From assembly GCA_021813825.1 (NCBI GenBank), contig JAKAJI010000011.1, positions 1 to 32,379 on the forward strand: a DNA stretch of 32,379 nt, read 5' to 3'. This document shows, one piece after another, positions 1-8,421 of the stretch (its first letter is position 1; each line of letters begins with the position of its first letter). The notes below the pieces were generated by a model, which did no database searches, was not told the origin of the DNA, and worked only from the letters and a program-made list of their open reading frames with translations. The position numbers were made by a program, and so were the translations under genes. This DNA is from Acidobacteriota bacterium (GTDB lineage: Bacteria > Acidobacteriota > Terriglobia > Bryobacterales > Bryobacteraceae).

Positions 1-1
1 C

Positions 2-103
2 GAGGTCGAGTTGCCCCGCATCGTCAACTACGGGCCGGCACAACTGTATCTGGAAGCGGGCGGGCAGCAGAGCAACGCGGTCCGGATCTACATCGAGCCT
101 TGA
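2..103 (+). CDS. 3' end of a truncated CDS, likely TIGR03437-like (Solibacter-type) C-terminal domain protein
   Basis: Open frame from the window edge reads EVELPRIVNYGPAQLYLEAGGQQSNAVRIYIEP* and ends TGA at 101-103. The GPAQLYLEAGGQQSNAVRI pattern resembles the TIGR03437 C-terminal beta domain. Confidence 0.6.
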   Translation, partial: EVELPRIVNYGPAQLYLEAGGQQSNAVRIYIEP

Positions 104-1110
104 AACCCGGCCTCGTTTTGCTGGCCGCCGCGTTGCTTTGCGGCTGCGGCCGATATGCCAGCTTCACCCTGCCCGTGCCCGCGGGTGCTCCCTCCGAAAT
201 CAATTGGCAGTGGGTTCCCGAAGCCGCGCCGGTGCTTGAGCCGGGCCCGGCGGGAGCCTGGGATTCGAGCGATGTGCTGAATCCGTCGGTCATCCGCTGG
301 AAGGATGGCTATCTGAACCTGTACTCCGGCTTTGACGGCCGCGCCTGGCACACCGGTATCGCCGAATCGCCGGATGGCGTTCATTGGACCAAGCGCGGCA
401 AGGTCCTCTCGCCGGATGGATCCGACTGGGAGAGCGGCTACATCGCGGCGAACGGTTCGGCGATCGCGACCCGCGGGCGCATCCGCTACTACTACCAGGG
501 CGGCGGGCACGGCGGCCAGGATGGGCCGCCACCGCAGATCGGCCTCGCCGAGTCCTCCGACGGGGCGACGTTCACCAAGCACGGCAAACCGGTGCTCACC
601 ACCGGGCCGTACATGAGTTGGGACGAGCGCGGCGTATCAGATCCTTATGTGATCGTCGCGGGTGGGCGCTTCTATCTCTTCTACACGGGGCTTGACCGAG
701 CGCGGCGCCAGCGCCTGGGCGTGGCGGAGTCCTCCGATGGGATCACCTGGACCAAGCTCCGCTCGAACCCTGTTCTCGAGCCCGGCGGCTTCGGAGAGTT
801 CGACGAAAACGGCCTCGGCGAGCCGGCGGTGTGGGCTTCGCACGGCTACTACTGGATGCTCTACACCGGCCGCGACCGCGCCGAGCATCGCCGCATTGGG
901 CTGGCCCGCAGCCGCGACGGCGTCCACTGGGTCAAGTCGCCGCTGGTGATATCAGGCGCCGAAGCCTGGGACTCGATGGTGGTCTGCGACCCAACCGTTG
1001 AGCCAAGCCAAGGCGGCGTCCGCGTCTGGTTCGGAGGCGGCGACGCCGCCCGCCCCGATGAGCGCATCCACGGCCGCATCGGCGTGGGCCTGCTTCGGCC
1101 CGCGCCGTAA
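100..1110 (+). CDS. Predicted lipoprotein with glycoside hydrolase family 43/130-like five-bladed beta-propeller
   Basis: 336 aa, TTG start overlapping the upstream TGA; lipobox-like LLCGC; repeated blade motifs (AESPDGVHWTKRGKVL, AESSDGATFTKHGKPVL, AESSDGITWTKLRSNPVL, ARSRDGVHWVKSPLV) and SDPYV / GEPAVW / CDPTV signatures. Confidence 0.75.
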   Translation: MKPGLVLLAAALLCGCGRYASFTLPVPAGAPSEINWQWVPEAAPVLEPGPAGAWDSSDVLNPSVIRWKDGYLNLYSGFDGRAWHTGIAESPDGVHWTKRGKVLSPDGSDWESGYIAANGSAIATRGRIRYYYQGGGHGGQDGPPPQIGLAESSDGATFTKHGKPVLTTGPYMSWDERGVSDPYVIVAGGRFYLFYTGLDRARRQRLGVAESSDGITWTKLRSNPVLEPGGFGEFDENGLGEPAVWASHGYYWMLYTGRDRAEHRRIGLARSRDGVHWVKSPLVISGAEAWDSMVVCDPTVEPSQGGVRVWFGGGDAARPDERIHGRIGVGLLRPAP

Positions 1111-1127
1111 GCGGCCTTCCAACGCAA

Positions 1128-2123
1128 TCAGTTCACGGAGAAGAGCTCGACCGTCCGGCCCGCGCCGCCGACGGCGACGGCGTTTCCCGCGGCTCCGATA
1201 ACTGGCCCGAGGGGCGTCGCTCCCGGCGCCGCGAACTGCACCGGCTGCCAGGTCCCGTGCGTACGGTCGAGTTCGTACGACTGCACACGGCCGCCGCCAA
1301 GCTTAGAGATGAAGACACGCCCGCTGGCGGTGAGCGCCAACCCGATAATGTCCTCGCCGGATTCCAAAGCAAGCGCCGGATAGGACCGGACGGTACCGTC
1401 CGCGGCTACCTCGAAATATTGCTTGCCCCCGCCCTGGTACCAACCGACGCGATCGCCCGAAGCCGCCAGGTTCGTAGATCCCCCGTTGAGCGCCGGCCGC
1501 GGGAGATCCGGGGGCGCCACGCTGGCCTGAGGGATGAAGCCGCCGATCTGGTTTCCCTCGCGGTCGAAGTGCCTGATCACGTTCGCTCGCGGCCGGATGA
1601 CACGGCCGGGCATCTTGCCTGGGACCGGCTCGTATTCGATACCCATGGTCCAGATGCTCCCGTCCGGCGCGATGGCGACGGCGGCGGGCTAATAGGGGTA
1701 GGTGCGGACGATCTTCGGCGCGGCCAGCGGGTCCGGTGGCAGGATGGCGAGGAAATGCTCCACCTGAGCTTGCGCGTCCTTGGCTTCGCCGCACAGCGCG
1801 ATGGTTCCGTCGGGCCCGGACGAATAGCCGCGAACCAGCGACCAGGAGGCGCCCGGAAGCGAGAAAGGCACGGAGCGCAGGTAATTGCCGTGCGCGTCGA
1901 AGATATGCAGCGTGGGAGCGAGCGTCGTCTGCCCCTCGATGGCAAGGACCACGCCGTTACTCCACCGCGGAACCGGAATCGTCCCGTTGGAAAAATCGAA
2001 GCCGGATAAGGTGACCTTGCCGGATGCGGTGAGCGCCGCGGCAAAGCCGGGCAGGAACCCTACGAACGCGGATGCGCCGAAAAGCAGCATCCGGATGAAA
2101 CAGCGGCAGGAGCGAAGGTTCAT
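1128..2123 (-). pseudogene. Secreted beta-propeller-like hypothetical protein interrupted by one in-frame TAG (1689-1691)
   Basis: ORFs 1689-2174 and 1128-1646 (both -) share one frame. The 42 nt between them read PAAVAIAPDGSIWT, giving ...KIVRTYPY*PAAVAIAPDGSIWTMGIEYEPVPGK... Likely start at 2123 (MNLRSC...) preceded by GGAGG. Confidence 0.7.
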
Positions 2124-2192
2124 GACGCACCTCCTCTTCCCGTAATCTGTAGCATTGACGCAGGCCGGGAGCAACCCGTGCAGGCCCGCGTC

Positions 2193-3263
2193 CTACACCG
2201 GTTCCTGTGAGACGATTTTCAGCCCGTAGGCTTCGAGGCCCGAGACCCGGCGCGGGTGATTCGTGAGCAGGCGGATGGTGCGGAGGCCGAGGTCGCAGAG
2301 GATCTGCGCGCCGATGCCGGTTTCGTGCGGAGGGCGTTTACCTTGGGCCTCGGCGATGTGATCCCGCGTGCTCCAGCCGCTCTGGTGCAGATAAACCAGC
2401 ACGCCCGCGCCTTCCTTCGCGATGCGCCGCAGGGAATTTTCAAGCTGGCTGCGGCATTCGCATTGGGTGGAGGAGAATACGTCGCCGTAGACGCAGCGCG
2501 CGTGCATGCGGACGAGCACGTTTTCCCGGCCGGCGAGGTCGCCGTAAACCAGAGCGAGATGGCGCTCCGGCAACACGTTGCTCGAATAAGTCAGGCAGCG
2601 GAATTCGCCAAACGTCGTGGGGAGGCAGCGCTCGTCCTCGCGCACCAGGAATTTTTCGTGCTCGAGCCGGTAGCGGATGAGCGAAGCCACCGAGATCATG
2701 TGCAGGCCGTGGAGGCGGCAGAACTCGATCAGATCCGGCACGCGCGCCATCGTGCCGTCCTCCTTCATGATTTCGCAGACCACGCCGCCGGGGCGCAGGC
2801 CGGCCAGACGCGCCAGGTCGACCGCGGCTTCGGTCTGCCCGGCGCGGACGAGCACTCCGCCTTCGCGCGCGCGCAGCGGGAAGACGTGGCCGGGACGGGC
2901 GAGGTCGCGCGGTTTGGCGCCTTCGCGAATCGCCGTGCGGATGGTATGCGCGCGGTCGGCCGCGGAGATGCCGGTGGTGACGCCCTCGGCCGCTTCGATC
3001 GATTCGCAGAAGGCGGTGCCGAAACGGCTGGTATTGCGCGCCGACATCGGCCGCAGGTCGAGCGCATCGCAGAGCGCGGCGTCGAGCGGCATGCAGATCA
3101 ACCCGCGGCCGTGGGTGGCCATGAAGTTGATGATGGCAGGCGTGACTTTTTCGGCGGCGACGGTGAGGTCGCCTTCGTTTTCGCGGTCCTCATCGTCGAC
3201 GATGACGACCATGCGGCCTTCGCGAAAGTCTTCGATGGCCGCGGGAATGGGGTCGAAAGGCAT
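2193..3263 (-). CDS. ribBA: RibBA-type protein: 3,4-dihydroxy-2-butanone-4-phosphate synthase plus GTP cyclohydrolase II-like domain (degenerate)
   Basis: [68 protein letters not shown] (RibB half); [54 protein letters not shown] (RibA half). Confidence 0.92.
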   Translation of the reverse strand: MPFDPIPAAIEDFREGRMVVIVDDEDRENEGDLTVAAEKVTPAIINFMATHGRGLICMPLDAALCDALDLRPMSARNTSRFGTAFCESIEAAEGVTTGISAADRAHTIRTAIREGAKPRDLARPGHVFPLRAREGGVLVRAGQTEAAVDLARLAGLRPGGVVCEIMKEDGTMARVPDLIEFCRLHGLHMISVASLIRYRLEHEKFLVREDERCLPTTFGEFRCLTYSSNVLPERHLALVYGDLAGRENVLVRMHARCVYGDVFSSTQCECRSQLENSLRRIAKEGAGVLVYLHQSGWSTRDHIAEAQGKRPPHETGIGAQILCDLGLRTIRLLTNHPRRVSGLEAYGLKIVSQEPV

Positions 3264-3316
3264 TGAAACTATTAGGATACCGGGAGCGGGCGGGCGGTGC
3301 GTGCGACAATGTTCGT

Positions 3317-4225
3317 TTGACGCTGGTCAACATTGAAGAAACCGGGCCCGCGCGCCCGCGCCTTCCCGAATGGCTTCGCGGAACGCACACCAACTACGCG
3401 GCGGTGCATGAGCTGAAGCAGGACCTTCGCCGCCTTCGCTTGCACACGGTGTGTGAATCGGCGCGCTGCCCGAATCTGCACGAGTGCTTTTCGCGCGGCG
3501 CGGCGACGTTCATGATTCTCGGCAATTTGTGCACGCGGGGCTGCGGCTTCTGCTCGGTGCCGAAGGGTTCGCCGCACAAGCAGGAGTTTTCGCTCGATGC
3601 GGGCGAACCGGAAAACGTGGCGCGCATGGCCGCGCAGATGAACCTGCGCTACGTTGTGATCACCAGCGTGAACCGCGACGACCTGGACGACGGCGGCTCG
3701 GCGCATTTCGCCGCCACGGTGCGGGAAGTGAAGAAGGCGCTGCCGAAGGCGCGCGTCGAGGTGCTGACGCCGGATTTCAACGGCGACTACGACGCCGTGG
3801 CGCGCGTGCTCGATGCCGGACCGGACGTGTTCAACCATAACATCGAGTGTGTGCCGCGCCTCTACCGAAAAGTGCGCCCGCAGGCCCGCTACCACCAGTC
3901 GCTCGACGTGCTGCGCTTCGCGCGGCATGCGCGGCCCGAGGCGCTGACCAAATCCGGACTGATGGTGGGCCTGGGCGAGCAACCGGACGAGGTGAACGAA
4001 CTGCTGAAGGACCTGCACGGGGCGGGCGTCCAGGTGGTAACCATCGGCCAGTACCTGCAGCCGACGCGCCGCAATCTTCCGGTGGCCGAGTTCATCCGAC
4101 CCGCGCAGTTCGACGCCTGGCGCGACTTCGGACTCTCGCTGGGTTTCAAGGCCGTCTTCAGCGGGCCGCTCGTCCGCAGTTCCTACATGGCCGACCGGGT
4201 GAATGAACAGGCAAACCGCGGTTAA
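3317..4225 (+). CDS. lipA: Lipoyl synthase (radical SAM)
   Basis: [12 protein letters not shown] auxiliary cluster motif, [10 protein letters not shown] radical-SAM motif, [48 protein letters not shown] can extend to 3263; TTG at 3317 ([10 protein letters not shown]) preferred. Confidence 0.95.
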   Translation: MTLVNIEETGPARPRLPEWLRGTHTNYAAVHELKQDLRRLRLHTVCESARCPNLHECFSRGAATFMILGNLCTRGCGFCSVPKGSPHKQEFSLDAGEPENVARMAAQMNLRYVVITSVNRDDLDDGGSAHFAATVREVKKALPKARVEVLTPDFNGDYDAVARVLDAGPDVFNHNIECVPRLYRKVRPQARYHQSLDVLRFARHARPEALTKSGLMVGLGEQPDEVNELLKDLHGAGVQVVTIGQYLQPTRRNLPVAEFIRPAQFDAWRDFGLSLGFKAVFSGPLVRSSYMADRVNEQANRG

Positions 4226-5672
4226 CTTCGCCCTGGCGCTGGCCACCGGCGTAATGCTGGTGCTGCTCTATCCGCGCTTCGGTTACGCGTTCCTGGCCCC
4301 GTTCGCACTGGCACCGCTGCTGGTGGCCCTGGCACGCGAGCAGCGGTGGGTGCCGCGCTTCCTGCTCGGCTACGTGGCGGGCGTGGTGTTCTGGGCGGGG
4401 CTGTGTTACTGGATCGAAGGCACGCTGGACCGTTACGCGAACATGGGCACGGCGCTGGCGATGCTGGCGTTCGCGCTGTTCGCCATTCTGAAAGCCTTGC
4501 ATTTCGGCCTGTTTGGTCTGCTCGCCGCCGTGCTGATGCGAAGGCCGCTGGCCGCGCTCACCGTGGCCGCGCTGTGGACCGCGATCGAGCGGACCAACGG
4601 TCCCTTTGGCTTCGCGTGGCTGACGCTGGGCGACGCGGGCACGTCGATGAGCATGCCGATGCGCCTGGCGCCGATTACCGGTGTGTACGGCCTGTCGTTT
4701 CTGTTTGCGCTGATGGCCACGGTGATCGCGCTGGCCGTGTTGCGCCGGCCGCGCCGCGAATGGCTCTGGATCGCTCTGGTGGCCGTGCTGCCGATGCTGC
4801 CGGCATTGCCCGATGCGGTGCATGGAAACGAGCGCGCGCTGCTGATCCAGCCCAACATCTCCGAAGATGCGGACTGGTCGCTGGCCAGCGTCCACTCGAC
4901 CGTCGCGTCGCTCGCCGAGTTGTCGCTGCGGGCCGCGCAGTCCTCCGGCGCGCAGTTGATCGTCTGGCCCGAAGCGCCGCTGCCTTTGTATTTCTACCGC
5001 GACACCGGCTCGGCGATGATGATGCAGACGCTCGCCCGCGCCGCGCACGTTCCGGTGCTGTTCGGGACTGTTGGCGAGGCGCCCGGTGGCGGGCCGACGA
5101 ATTCGGCGATTCTGCTCGACCCATCCGGCAACGTGGCCGGCCGCTACGACAAGAATTTCCTGGTGCCGTTCGGCGAATACGTCCCGTCATTTTTCTGGTG
5201 GGTGAACCGCGTGACGCAGGAAGCGGGCGACTTCGTTCCCGGCCGCAGCTACCCGGTGTTCGGCGAGCAGGGCCACAAACTGGGCGTGTTCATCTGCTAC
5301 GAGTCGGCGTTTCCGTATCTGGTGCGCCGCTTCCCGGCCGCCGGAGCCCAGGCGCTGGTGAACGTGTCGAACGACGGCTACTTCGGCACGAGCGCCGCCA
5401 GGCAGCAGCACTTAAAACTGGTGCGGATGCGCGCGGCCGAAAACGCGCGGTGGATTCTGCGGGCAACGAACGACGGATTAACCACCGTCGTCGACCCCGC
5501 CGGCCGCGTCCACGGCATCGCGAAATCCTTCGAGCGCGCAGCCTGGCTGGTCGGCTTCAACTGGCAGAACGGAACGACCTTCTTCACCCGCTATCCCGAG
5601 TGGTTCCCGATCGCGTGCGCGCTGATCGCCGCGCTGGGGTTCGTGCCCTGGCGGCGGCGTCAATTGACGTAG
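4203..5672 (+). CDS. lnt: Apolipoprotein N-acyltransferase
   Basis: 489 aa with N-terminal TM helices then CN-hydrolase domain: VWPEAPLPLYF, YDKNFLVPFGEYVP, GVFICYES, NVSNDGYFG. Overlaps the lipA 3' end by 23 nt. Confidence 0.94.
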   Translation: MNRQTAVNFALALATGVMLVLLYPRFGYAFLAPFALAPLLVALAREQRWVPRFLLGYVAGVVFWAGLCYWIEGTLDRYANMGTALAMLAFALFAILKALHFGLFGLLAAVLMRRPLAALTVAALWTAIERTNGPFGFAWLTLGDAGTSMSMPMRLAPITGVYGLSFLFALMATVIALAVLRRPRREWLWIALVAVLPMLPALPDAVHGNERALLIQPNISEDADWSLASVHSTVASLAELSLRAAQSSGAQLIVWPEAPLPLYFYRDTGSAMMMQTLARAAHVPVLFGTVGEAPGGGPTNSAILLDPSGNVAGRYDKNFLVPFGEYVPSFFWWVNRVTQEAGDFVPGRSYPVFGEQGHKLGVFICYESAFPYLVRRFPAAGAQALVNVSNDGYFGTSAARQQHLKLVRMRAAENARWILRATNDGLTTVVDPAGRVHGIAKSFERAAWLVGFNWQNGTTFFTRYPEWFPIACALIAALGFVPWRRRQLT

Positions 5673-6343
5673 CAGCAGGCGGCCATTTCTTCGGCGGAGG
5701 ATTCGTCCGGCGAGACGGTTTTCATGCCTCGCGGCAGAACGAACAGCGCCGGATCCGGCTCGCCGGGATGCAGGTCGACGATTTTTCCCTCGAAAACGAG
5801 CTGATACTTGTTGGTCTGTTGATCGAGGGTTTCCGCCATGCTACCCAGCTCCGCACAGCCGAGCGCCGGAGCGCGCCAAAGAGTAACTCGATGACGCGGG
5901 CCGGCTTGTTGGACGATCTTATAAACCCGGTAACCGAGCCGTGTCGCCGAATTAATCGACGCGACCTGGTTCCTGCGTCCGCCGTTGAACTGGACGGCAC
6001 AGGACTTCGCCGGGTCCCACCGGTTCCGGGCGCACGCGGCGTCCGCATTGGCGTTGTGGACCACGGATTCCAACCCGAGCCGGTCGATGGCGCGCACGGT
6101 CGTGCCGCCGGCGAGATCGAACTTGCGCCATTGGGTGTGGATCGAGCCGTCGAGCCTGTAATTGGTCTGCGCTTCGTAAGTCGAGCCGTCTGAGCGGACC
6201 GCGCGAACGGTCTCGGCGTTGAGATACGCGCGCGATAAGTTCGGACCGGTGACGTAAGCGCGATAAGTGATCCGATACGGCGCGGCGTGCTGAGCGCAGA
6301 GCGGAATGGCCGCGGCCACGAACAAGAGCCCACGAAGACGCAT
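5660..6343 (-). CDS. Secreted hypothetical protein
   Basis: 227 aa with signal peptide MRLRGLLFVAAAIPLCAQ; no recognised domain. Its 3' end overlaps the convergent lnt 3' end. Confidence 0.65.
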   Translation of the reverse strand: MRLRGLLFVAAAIPLCAQHAAPYRITYRAYVTGPNLSRAYLNAETVRAVRSDGSTYEAQTNYRLDGSIHTQWRKFDLAGGTTVRAIDRLGLESVVHNANADAACARNRWDPAKSCAVQFNGGRRNQVASINSATRLGYRVYKIVQQAGPRHRVTLWRAPALGCAELGSMAETLDQQTNKYQLVFEGKIVDLHPGEPDPALFVLPRGMKTVSPDESSAEEMAACCYVN

Positions 6344-6363
6344 GGGCGTTGCTCCTCTGTCCG

Positions 6364-7272
6364 TCAGGATAACTTCCTTCGCGCGAAGGGAACCGCGTAC
6401 GCCGCCGGAGGATTGTGCGACGTGGCGCCCGCGGCCTTGCGATAATACTCCATCGCCTGCGCCTTGTCGCCGAGCTTCTCATACGTTTGCCCGATCAGGC
6501 ACTGGATGAACGGGTCGCGCTGGTTGGCCTTTTGCAACTGCTCGAGTGCGCCTTTGTAGTCACCCGTATAAAAATCGACGTAGCCCACCAGATACGGGAA
6601 GAACATCTGCTGCTGCGGGTTTGTGCCTTTGTCGAGAATCGCCTTGGCGGAGGCGACGTGGCGCCGCGCTTCGGCCGCATTCCCGCGCCGCGCGGCCAAG
6701 CGCGCCTGTGCGTGCTCCCAGCGGAACTCCCATAAATCCCGCCTCTCCGCGCTGATGTCCGGCTCCTGCAAACCCACGTCGTGGCCGGTCTTGTACCACT
6801 TACTCGCCGTATCTAAGTCGCCCGAGTCGATGCACACGCGCGCCGCCTCATCGGCGATCTCGCCCTGCTGATAGTAATTCTTCTGCGCGGCGTAAATATC
6901 GAAAACGCGCCGCTCGTATTCGACCGTTTTGGCGCAGTTGGCTTCAAACGCGTAAGACATCGCCATGGACCGGTTCGCTTGCGCCTTCTGCTCCGGCGTT
7001 TCTGCCGCGGCGATGGCTTTGGCGAAATACGCGCGCGCCTCGGTTCCCTTCCCCATCAGGTCGAGCACGCTGCCGGCCGCGATATTGGCGGGGATCGAGT
7101 TGGGCGAGCCTTTGAGCGTCTCGCGGTAGAGAGCGAGCGCGTCTTCGAGCTTTCCTTCCCGCATCAGGCGCTGGCCCTGGCGGACAAACTCGGGGGCGGC
7201 CGGGCCTTGGGGTTGGGCAAACGCGGGAACAAGAGCGGTGAGCGTAACCGCGACGGCGAGCGTGGCCTTCAT
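6364..7272 (-). CDS. Secreted TPR-repeat protein
   Basis: 302 aa; signal peptide MKATLAVAVTLTALVPAFA; TPR-like helices (EFVRQGQRLMREGKLEDALALYRETLKGSPNS; QCLIGQTYEKLGDKAQAMEYYRKA). Confidence 0.8.
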   Translation of the reverse strand: MKATLAVAVTLTALVPAFAQPQGPAAPEFVRQGQRLMREGKLEDALALYRETLKGSPNSIPANIAAGSVLDLMGKGTEARAYFAKAIAAAETPEQKAQANRSMAMSYAFEANCAKTVEYERRVFDIYAAQKNYYQQGEIADEAARVCIDSGDLDTASKWYKTGHDVGLQEPDISAERRDLWEFRWEHAQARLAARRGNAAEARRHVASAKAILDKGTNPQQQMFFPYLVGYVDFYTGDYKGALEQLQKANQRDPFIQCLIGQTYEKLGDKAQAMEYYRKAAGATSHNPPAAYAVPFARRKLS

Positions 7273-7294
7273 GGAGCCATGTTAACGCCGCACA

Positions 7295-7318
7295 CTCCTG
7301 ACAGGACGCTGTCAGGAG
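7295..7318. promoter_or_regulatory. Perfect 10-bp inverted repeat, candidate operator of the VOC/WYL operon
   Basis: CTCCTGACAG-GACG-CTGTCAGGAG between divergent genes, 22 bp upstream of the VOC start codon. Confidence 0.6.
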
Positions 7319-7339
7319 CCCTCCGGCAAACTAAAGCCC

Positions 7340-7714
7340 ATGAACAAACCCCTTAGCTGGTTCGAAATTCCCGCCTTGGATCTCTCGCGGGCCAAGGCTT
7401 TCTACGAACGGATCCTCGGCGTCACGCTCCAGGAGCGCGTCATGCTCGACACGCCCCTGGCGGTTTTCCCCTTCGACCGCGCGACGGCGACCGGAGGATC
7501 GTTGATCCAGGGCGATGGGTTCCAACCCTCGCGCAACGGCGCCGTGGTTTACTTAAACGCCGGCGCTTCGCTTGATGCCGTGCTCGATCGCGTGGCCGCG
7601 GCCGGCGGCGAGATCGTCCTGCCCAAAACGGCGCTGCCGGAAAACATCGGCTACATCGCGCACATCGCCGACACCGAGGGCAACCGGATCGGCTTGCACT
7701 CCACCGGCGCATAA
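7340..7714 (+). CDS. VOC (glyoxalase/bleomycin resistance) family protein
   Basis: 124 aa: WFEIPALDLSRAKAFYERILGV, ...NAGASLDAVLDRVAAAGGEIVLPKT...IGYIAHIADTEGNRIGLHS. Confidence 0.88.
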   Translation: MNKPLSWFEIPALDLSRAKAFYERILGVTLQERVMLDTPLAVFPFDRATATGGSLIQGDGFQPSRNGAVVYLNAGASLDAVLDRVAAAGGEIVLPKTALPENIGYIAHIADTEGNRIGLHSTGA

Positions 7715-7723
7715 TGAACTGGA

Positions 7724-8404
7724 ATGCGCCGGGCGGACCGTCTGTTTCAGATCGTGCAGCGACTCCGCGCGCGGCGGCTCACCACCGCCGCGCAGCTTGC
7801 CACCTCTCTCGGCGTCTCCGAGCGCACCATCTACCGCGATGTCCGCGATCTGTCGCTGTCCGGCGTGCCGGTGCGCGGCGAAGCCGGTGTCGGCTACTCG
7901 CTCGACCGTTCGTTTGACCTGACCGCTTTGATGTTTACGCCCGAGGAAGTCGAAGCGGTGGTGGTCGGCTTGCGCCTCGTGCGGGCCTACGGCGGACCGA
8001 AGCTAGCGGCCGCGGCCGCGCCGGCGGTCGACAAGATCGTCCTCGCGCTGCCCAAAGACCGCCGCGAGGAAGTGGAACGGCCGCGGATGTACGCGCCAAC
8101 GCGAAATGCCCAACGCGCCGTGGAAGGCGTGATCGAGACGATGCGCGCGGCGATTGAAAACCACGCGGTCGTCGAGATGAGCTACAGCGACGGCGGGGGC
8201 GCATCGACCCAGCGCCGGGTGCGCCCGCTGGGCCTGCACTTCTGGGGCTCGGCCTGGACGCTAGCCGCCTGGTGCGAACTGCGACGGGACTTCCGCTCGT
8301 TCCGCCTGGACCGCATCGGCACCTACGCAGTCACCGGCGACACCTTCCGGGACGAGCCGGGCAAGACGCTCGACGATTACCTGCGCAAAATCGGCGCGAA
8401 GTGA
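7724..8404 (+). CDS. YafY-like transcriptional regulator (HTH + WYL domain)
   Basis: 226 aa: RLFQIVQRLRARRLTTAAQLATSLGVSERTIYRDVRDLSLSGVPVRGEAGVGY; WYL-type VEMSYSDGGGASTQRRVRPLGLHFWGSAWTLAAWCELRRDFRSFRLDRI. 9 nt after the VOC stop. Confidence 0.9.
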   Translation: MRRADRLFQIVQRLRARRLTTAAQLATSLGVSERTIYRDVRDLSLSGVPVRGEAGVGYSLDRSFDLTALMFTPEEVEAVVVGLRLVRAYGGPKLAAAAAPAVDKIVLALPKDRREEVERPRMYAPTRNAQRAVEGVIETMRAAIENHAVVEMSYSDGGGASTQRRVRPLGLHFWGSAWTLAAWCELRRDFRSFRLDRIGTYAVTGDTFRDEPGKTLDDYLRKIGAK

Positions 8405-8421
8405 GCGGCGGGCGCTCGCTT
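8399..8421. terminator. Candidate bidirectional hairpin terminator between convergent genes
   Basis: AAGTGAGCG-GCGGG-CGCTCGCTT stem-loop (one G-T type mismatch) at the junction of the WYL regulator and cytochrome gene ends. Confidence 0.4.

Noticed and set aside
2133-2188. Imperfect ACGCAGGCC / GGCCCGCGT hairpin between the propeller gene and ribBA
   Set aside because: Long loop, mismatch and no U-tract; too weak to call a terminator.
4346-6193. 615-aa plus-strand ORF overlapping lnt in another frame
   Set aside because: Arg/Ala-rich low-complexity translation out of frame with the well-supported lnt; also runs through the opposite-strand secreted protein gene.
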